Source: Hortaea werneckii (Eukaryota; Ascomycota; Dothideomycetes; Mycosphaerellales; Teratosphaeriaceae). From it: 64,000 bases of DNA. Location of the stretch: NCBI GenBank assembly GCA_037044905.1, contig JBAOKB010000024.1, positions 310,001 through 374,000 of the forward strand, given 5' to 3'. Both the position numbers and the translations under genes were made by a program. Positions 59,137 to 64,000 of the stretch are shown here, piece by piece. Under the pieces are notes generated by a model, which was not told the origin of the DNA, made no database searches, and was given only the letters and a program-made list of their open reading frames with translations. Within the stretch, counting starts at the first letter, position 1. Each line of letters opens with the position of its first letter.

Positions 59137-60541
59137 TCAGAAGCGCGAATCCATATCGTCAAGATCATCCATCTCCTCTTCGTCGTCTTCTTCCCCCTTG
59201 CTCTCCTCAGCTGGCACTGCGGATTTCCCATGCAGGTGAGCAACTTCATCTGAATCGCTGTCCCAACTCCTGCTCTCGAAGAGAAGCCTTTCCTAGCCCG
59301 TGGTGTAGCTCGTCCGCGCCGCCGACCTGCAGCATGCGTGCTTGTTCTGGAGTTAAATCAACAATCTGCGGAGCATACTCGCCTTCCTCATCATCCTCAT
59401 CGTATGCCGTAGTATCCATGCGCACCTGCTCACCATCCTCAAGCTCCAGGACCCCGGACTTAGCAAAAGCGCCACCAAATTCCCAGCCGTGCTCGGTATG
59501 AAGATGCTCTTCCAGGTCGTCCAGCTCATCTTCCACAGCTTGTACTCCAAGACCAGACAGACCCTGCAGACCCTTGCGGAAGCGCACCAATAGCTCTTTG
59601 AGTAGAGAGCCGCCTTCGTCTGCTAGGTCAATTAAACCACTATCCGCTAATTTGCAGTGCTGTAGCTGAAGCGTTAAGGTCTTAAGTGTTTGGACAAAAA
59701 GTTCTGGTTGCGTTGCAACAGCTGATCGACATGTCATGAGCAGTGATAGGATACGCTTCCATTGCTCCAAGCAGGAGAAGTTGTTGATGGTTAGTGTCAT
59801 CAGAAAGCAAAATTGTAGCTCGCCGATGATCTCCATGCCATCGTTTCCGTGACAGTGATGTTTTGTTATGTTATCAAGTGCCCATGTGCGATCCTGCGCG
59901 GCATCCGTTCGTTCCCGTCCGGTAGCGCCTTCTCTCCAGGTCTGCTTCAGGTCAATCGGTAGGAAGCTCAGTTCCTTGTCTGCTTGCAGCCCGAGATCCT
60001 CGTTGTTCAGGCCGGGAATGTGTTCGAGATCGACTTTCGCTGAGCTTGCTGAGCTGATGCTGAAGCCATGGCGCGTTGAGCCAATAACGCGGGAAAGCAA
60101 GCCGTCCGTGATGTACGTCGTGAGCTGCGGCCAGTCTACAACTTCCTCTTGCAACCCATCCGAGTCCACAGTAGCGGCAGACTGTCGGTAGGGTGTAAGG
60201 CCTTCCCTCCAGATAGCACCGATATTCCCTCGCCACCGCAGTATCTCCGCCTCTGCAGTTTCGGGCACAAGCGTCTCAGTTTCAGCATCCCACTTCGTTA
60301 TGTAGACATTAGATGATGCGTTACGGCCGACTTCAGGGATGTAGAACCAGACCCCATGTCGCTCAGAGAAAGCAGTGCTCGAGCCAACAAAGGTAAAGTG
60401 ATATCCAGAAGGAAGACTGTGTACACCTTTGAATCTGGGTGTGGCTGTGAAAGCTAACAAGTCGATGCCAGCGAGAGCCTTGGGAGGAAGGTCCAGTAGC
60501 AGCAGGGCTGAGCTATCGGCAGTCTCCATGTTGGAGGCCAA
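59137..60541 (-). CDS. AAR2: U5 snRNP assembly factor Aar2
   Basis: Aar2 holds Prp8 in the cytoplasmic U5 snRNP precursor before Brr2 replaces it. The start at 60541 (MASNMETADSS; 60529 also possible) gives about 467 residues. The N-terminal beta domain has LLLLDLPPKALAGIDLLAF, FKGVHSLPSGYHFTFVGSS and RHGVWFYIPE. The C-terminal helical domain contains ELQFCFLMTLTINNFSCLEQWK. An acidic segment follows (YDEDDEEGEYAPQIVDL). The first stop in this frame is at 59246, but in the next frame the protein continues as RLLFESRSWDSDSDEV and an acidic tail ending DDLDDMDSRF at 59137. A run of A near 59290 appears to have one base too many. Confidence 0.85.
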
Positions 60542-61725
60542 GATCTAAGACAGATTGTGTTCGCCTTGTAATCTGAGGTTGAAGCAGCGCGGAACAATCT
60601 CGAAATGTGGGGCACGCTTGTGGCGATATTTTCAGTGTCCATTTCACTTATGCATGGCAACCAGGTGTACCTGAAACGTGATAATTTAACTTGACACCTC
60701 AATATTGACGAACGATTCTACAGCCTTGTTGTTCTTACAGTAGAACAAAGTATTGGTTGAAGTATGTATTCCACACTTTGGACGCATTCAAGTCAAATTT
60801 ATTGCATAGTCTACTGGCATATATTTCATATCAACCCTATTAGCCCACTAAATGACCGCCAGCCATTGCTGCTCTTTGCTTGAATAGCCATTTGCAGGAA
60901 AATGAAGAGCTTCTGAGTGTTATTTGGCATCCTTCAACATCCTACACGCCTTCATTAATTTGTCATGGCGATTGCAACTGCTACATGCTTATCCAAATCT
61001 TGTGGGAAGTAACATTTATTGAAAGCACAAGTGAGGGGTGCCAATTGACCTGTACGCATGCCGTGGATGTCTTGACACCCGCTACAGCTGCTCAAATTAC
61101 GACAACTGCTCAATGGAAAATATCCTCAAGGATGCTTTGGTAGCAACGCTTGTTCTCTTTACTCTTCGTCAACTTTTGACGAGATCCCTGAATACCACTG
61201 TCCTTCGGTTTACCAAAATGCTGTAGCTTCGAGCTTCGACTGATCGGAAGAGCTTTGGTGAATAACAGTTTCAGTCCGGATCCTACTCCACGTCGGCTGG
61301 CGCAGTCATTTGCGCATGAACACGGTTTTCTGCAGCATCGCGCCCCAACGTTGCTGGCGCATCGACCTTCATTTGAATCAGTGTTGACTTAGAGGCAGGC
61401 TATGGCAGTGTCACCCCAAGCCTGACATTCAGGAAGCCCATCTTAACCACATGCGGGTGACCCTATCTCGAAAATCCGACCGCAGGCTCCCAAGCAATCG
61501 CCATTGAAACAAACAGTGAATCTCCGAATCTGCCAGCGACTGGCATGTAACTGGGCTGAACCTTACTTGAAATGTCCAGAATCGAGCTCCTCATGGCTCG
61601 TGTATTAGTGGCAAAGCCCAATGCACCAATGCATGATCTTTAGGCTGCTTCTGAAGAAGGCTGGTGAAAGGTTATCGACGTCCGTGTGGGGTCAAACAGG
61701 CAGCCAGTTATAGATGTCAGGATCA
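60542..61725. other. Intergenic, no supported gene
   Basis: About 1.2 kb, rather A/T-rich in 60700-61000, between two minus-strand genes. Frames are short and featureless. It holds the AAR2 promoter and RPC31 3' flank. Confidence 0.45.
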
Positions 61726-62598
61726 TTAATAATCATCTCCTCCATATTCATCGCCGCCTGCTTCCTCGTAATCTTCTTCTCCGCCGTCGAAGTACTGCTC
61801 GGCATTGTAGTCGTCGTTGTCGTCGTCCTCATCCTCCTCGAAATCGTCATCTTGTGGACCTTCAGGCTCCTCGTCATCCTCGTTCTCCTTGCCTTCCTCG
61901 CCCTCATCATCATCGCCACCCGCGCCCTTTTCATCGGCATCTTCGTCGAAGCGAGCAAGCTTGTCCAAGCCTGTCTTCTTCGAAAGCATCAGCTTTTTCT
62001 TAGGGCCGCCACCTTCGCCGCCTTCCCCATCTCTCGCCGGGTCATAACCAATGGTGGTCCACAACTCCTTCGGGAACATTTGTGGGGTGGCAAATTTGTG
62101 CTTCCTGATATCAGGAAGCTTGAACTCTTTCCGCTCGTACTTCTTGCCATAAGTTGGCTGGTCTTCAAAAGGGTTGAACTCCGCCGCACTCCGCTTGGTA
62201 CCGCAGATAGCTTTCAAGCTACCCTTCGGACCAGTGTAGAAAGGTCCCGCATGTCTGCCAGCGGTGAGAGAACGGTAAGTGTTGACCAAGCGTCTCTCAC
62301 GCGCGGTCACTGGCGGGGCACGAGGAACACCGCCAGGATAAGGCTTATTTACTTTGTCAGCGAGAACTTACGACATCACGCATTCATAGAAAGTGGCGCG
62401 CTGAATGCTTGACGTTCACCGATAGGTCCATGGGCCACTCACCGGAAACAAAGCTTGGCGCGGGTCTTCCTGACCTCCATTAATGGCACTTTCGACATCG
62501 TAACCCAGTATGTCCTTTTCCAGATCCGGGTCGACGTCAAACGGCAAAGGCTGACCGCGCATCATGCCGCCGCCACTTCTGGCGCCGCCACGGGACAT
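61726..62598 (-). CDS. RPC31: RNA polymerase III subunit C31 (Rpc31/RPC7)
   Basis: A Pol III-specific subunit of the initiation subcomplex. Exon 1 is 62443-62598, the intron 62344-62442 and exon 2 62343 down to 61726, giving 257 residues. The start MSRGGARSGGG is Gly/Arg-rich. Exon 1 contains PFDVDPDLEKDI and ends QALFP, which joins to PYPGGVPRAPPVTARERR. The diagnostic region is KLPDIRKHKFATPQMFPKEL followed by WTTIGYD. The last third is strongly acidic (runs of Glu and Asp), as in all Rpc31 proteins. No frame break. In the other strand this acidic tail produces a long spurious Ser-rich frame. Confidence 0.9.
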
Positions 62599-63091
62599 TT
62601 TTCTGAAAGTATCAGGTATTGAAGATTCAAATTAAAGGTTTTTCGGGTTGTCAGCAGACAAGGCGGCGATGACAGAATTGATGTATTGAAGTGAGGCAGT
62701 CTGGCATAACTCCCCTCGCCCCGTTGAAAGATAGTAATGTACAGCTGCGGTGCTTGGAGCACGTTGTCACGAGAAAGCCGCGTTCACAAAAGTTCAAGTT
62801 TGGTGGAGTGAGTCGCGGGACGGGCTTTTCACAAAATTTGTGCAGGCTTATGCAAGCTAGTGCAAGGTTGCCAAGCTAGCAACCTTTAAACGTATTGGAG
62901 GCGACAAAAACGTGACAACACCATAATTGTGCGGCAGTATTTTCAATATGGTAAAGTCCATTCGAAATGAGATAAATATATGAAGTAGAAGACAACAACA
63001 ATCCAAAAACCCATCATAGCGGTAAGAAGTTCAACCAGAAAGCAACGGCACCACAGCATGCTCAGCATACTGCATATTTCCAGACTCGAAT
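62599..63091. other. Intergenic, no supported gene
   Basis: RPC31 promoter and the 3' flank of the next gene. Nothing else seen. Confidence 0.4.
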
Positions 63092-64000
63092 CTAGTTCAT
63101 GGCGAGGTCCCTCGGATGAGCCCTGTTGCCGCTACGGCCCTTCAAGTCCTTCCTGGCCTTTTCAGCAGTGCCCATGTCAGTTGCCTGCGCCGTCACTGTA
63201 GCAGTAACAGTCTTGATATGCTCAGCCGTTGTAGTGGCGGTCGTCCAAGCTGTGCTGGTCACGACGGTGGTACTACCGCAAGACGCGGCGTCCTGTGCAA
63301 AGACTTCACGCTTCTGGTTCGTGCAAGCGCAGGTGGAGGCGACGGCCTCGGATGTGGTGGTCGAGCTAGCTACCTTGGAAGTCGTCTCAGCGACCTTGGT
63401 GATAGCAGGCGCTGAAGAAGCAGCAGCTTGTGAGGTCGTCTCTGCTGCCTTGGTGCTAGACGGTGCGGAGCTGGAGCCAGAGTCGGAGTCGGAGCTAGAG
63501 CCAGAACCAGACATGGTAAAGTCGACGCAGGCTTCGTATGTCTGGTCAATGTCCGGGGCGTTCCAGTACCACTGGATAACACAGTCACCAGCTGTAGCGC
63601 ATTCGTCGCCCAAGTCAGACGGCATCGTGATGCTGAATTCCTTGTCGGTATCAGGGACTGGCGATGAGGTCGAGGCGTAAACGTCCCATTTCTTGAGCAT
63701 GTCGGAGATCATGGTGTTGGAGGACGTCTTGACGATTGAAACGTTGGCGTAGCCCGTGTGGGGAGCGCGAATGTCAACAGTGAAGTCAACGTTCTGCCCG
63801 GGCGTGTAGGACTGGACGTTGTCTTTGTTGTCTTCGAACTTGAAGCCCTTGCACATCCAGATGTTGCAGGGATCCTTCAGAAATGACATGTCAACCTTTG
63901 TCAGGCCCAAATTCTTGGAGCTATACTTACTGCCTTGTAGTCGTCCTGTGACGATGCAACCTGTAATTCACCCTGGACGTTACCGTAGTTGTCGCCCATC
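63092..64000 (-). CDS. Secreted LPMO-like protein with Ser/Thr tail, 5' end outside window
   Basis: Partial: the N-terminus lies beyond 64000. The visible part has an exon from the window edge to 63931 (GDNYGNVQGELQVASSQDDY), an intron 63875-63930, and an exon 63874 down to 63092. A beta-sandwich-like domain holds DPCNIWMCKGFKF, SYTPGQNVDFTVDIRAPHTG, GDCVIQWYWNAPDIDQTYEA and CVDF. This resembles fungal lytic polysaccharide monooxygenase-like or chitin-binding type 4 proteins, but I cannot see the N-terminal His that would bind copper. A Ser/Thr/Ala-rich stalk with a CACTNQ segment follows, ending in a basic tail (RKDLKGRSGNRAHPRDLAMN). There is no clear GPI signal. The family is an inference. 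Confidence 0.6.

Noticed and set aside
1514..59300. Programmed ribosomal frameshifting as cause of the frame breaks
   Set aside because: Too many genes and sites are affected, with no shared slippery motif or structure, and most need a base added in the DNA, not a ribosome shift. Sequence error explains all cases.
61714..62412. 232-codon plus-strand hydrophobic frame opposite RPC31
   Set aside because: The hydrophobic residues come from the antisense of Glu/Asp codons; RPC31 on the minus strand has motif support.
1..64000. CRISPR arrays, rRNA genes, biosynthetic gene cluster, telomere repeats
   Set aside because: None seen. Tandem repeats are coding or simple sequence, and no polyketide, peptide or terpene synthase genes are present.

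Overview
This is nuclear DNA of a filamentous ascomycete. Genes are densely packed on both strands. Short introns of about 45-70 nt carry GT..AG ends, and one (32142-32192) has a clear TACTAAC branch site. The gene set is fungal throughout: Ist2-type anoctamin, Not1, Osh-type sterol carrier, GPI-anchored GH18 chitinase, Asp1/Vip1 kinase, Utp21, Arp9, F1Fo subunit h. Gene style suggests Pezizomycotina, perhaps Dothideomycetes, but the class assignment is a guess.

Layout. From 1.5 to 17 kb: IST2 (-), an aquaglyceroporin (+), a Cys-rich GPI-type protein (-), the large NOT1 (+) and an OSH/KES1 sterol-binding protein (+). From 17 to 24.2 kb the DNA is gene-poor. Its one good gene is an intronless 14-TM MFS drug transporter (-), bracketed by inverted copies of a ~160-bp dispersed repeat; a third copy lies at 29.2 kb. 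From 24.2 to 36 kb: a very long repetitive GPI chitinase, glucosidase II beta, an RCC1/Pim1 Ran exchange factor with a histone-H1-like tail, and a fungal coiled-coil protein, all on +. From 37 to 46 kb: ARP9 (-), a secreted carboxylesterase (+), an unrecognised helical protein (-) and TFIIB (-). From 46 to 54 kb: ATP14 (+), a small orphan PAH-domain protein (+), guanine deaminase (-) and UTP21 (-). From 54 to 64 kb: VIP1/ASP1 (+), AAR2 (-), RPC31 (-) and the 3' part of a secreted LPMO-like protein (-).

The most pervasive feature is a series of about 26 reading-frame breaks in 12 otherwise conserved genes. At each break the conserved protein continues in another frame, with no intron possible. 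About 22 fit loss of exactly one base; four fit gain of one or loss of two. Many sit in short homopolymers. The 165-bp repeats of the chitinase show one loss directly, because one period is 164. I read these as consensus sequencing errors, not pseudogenes or programmed frameshifts, and annotate the genes across them. Any automatic annotation will therefore show these genes chopped or with false micro-introns.

Most genes are housekeeping: mRNA turnover, transcription by Pol II and Pol III, chromatin remodelling, splicing, ribosome biogenesis, inositol pyrophosphate signalling, ER quality control, ATP synthesis. The chitinase, Cys-rich protein, esterase, LPMO-like protein, aquaporin and MFS pump face the cell surface or environment. 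No biosynthetic cluster, CRISPR, tRNA or rRNA was found. I see no clearly new multi-gene system; the best leads are the repeat family around the MFS gene, the orphan PAH protein and the altered aquaporin filter.
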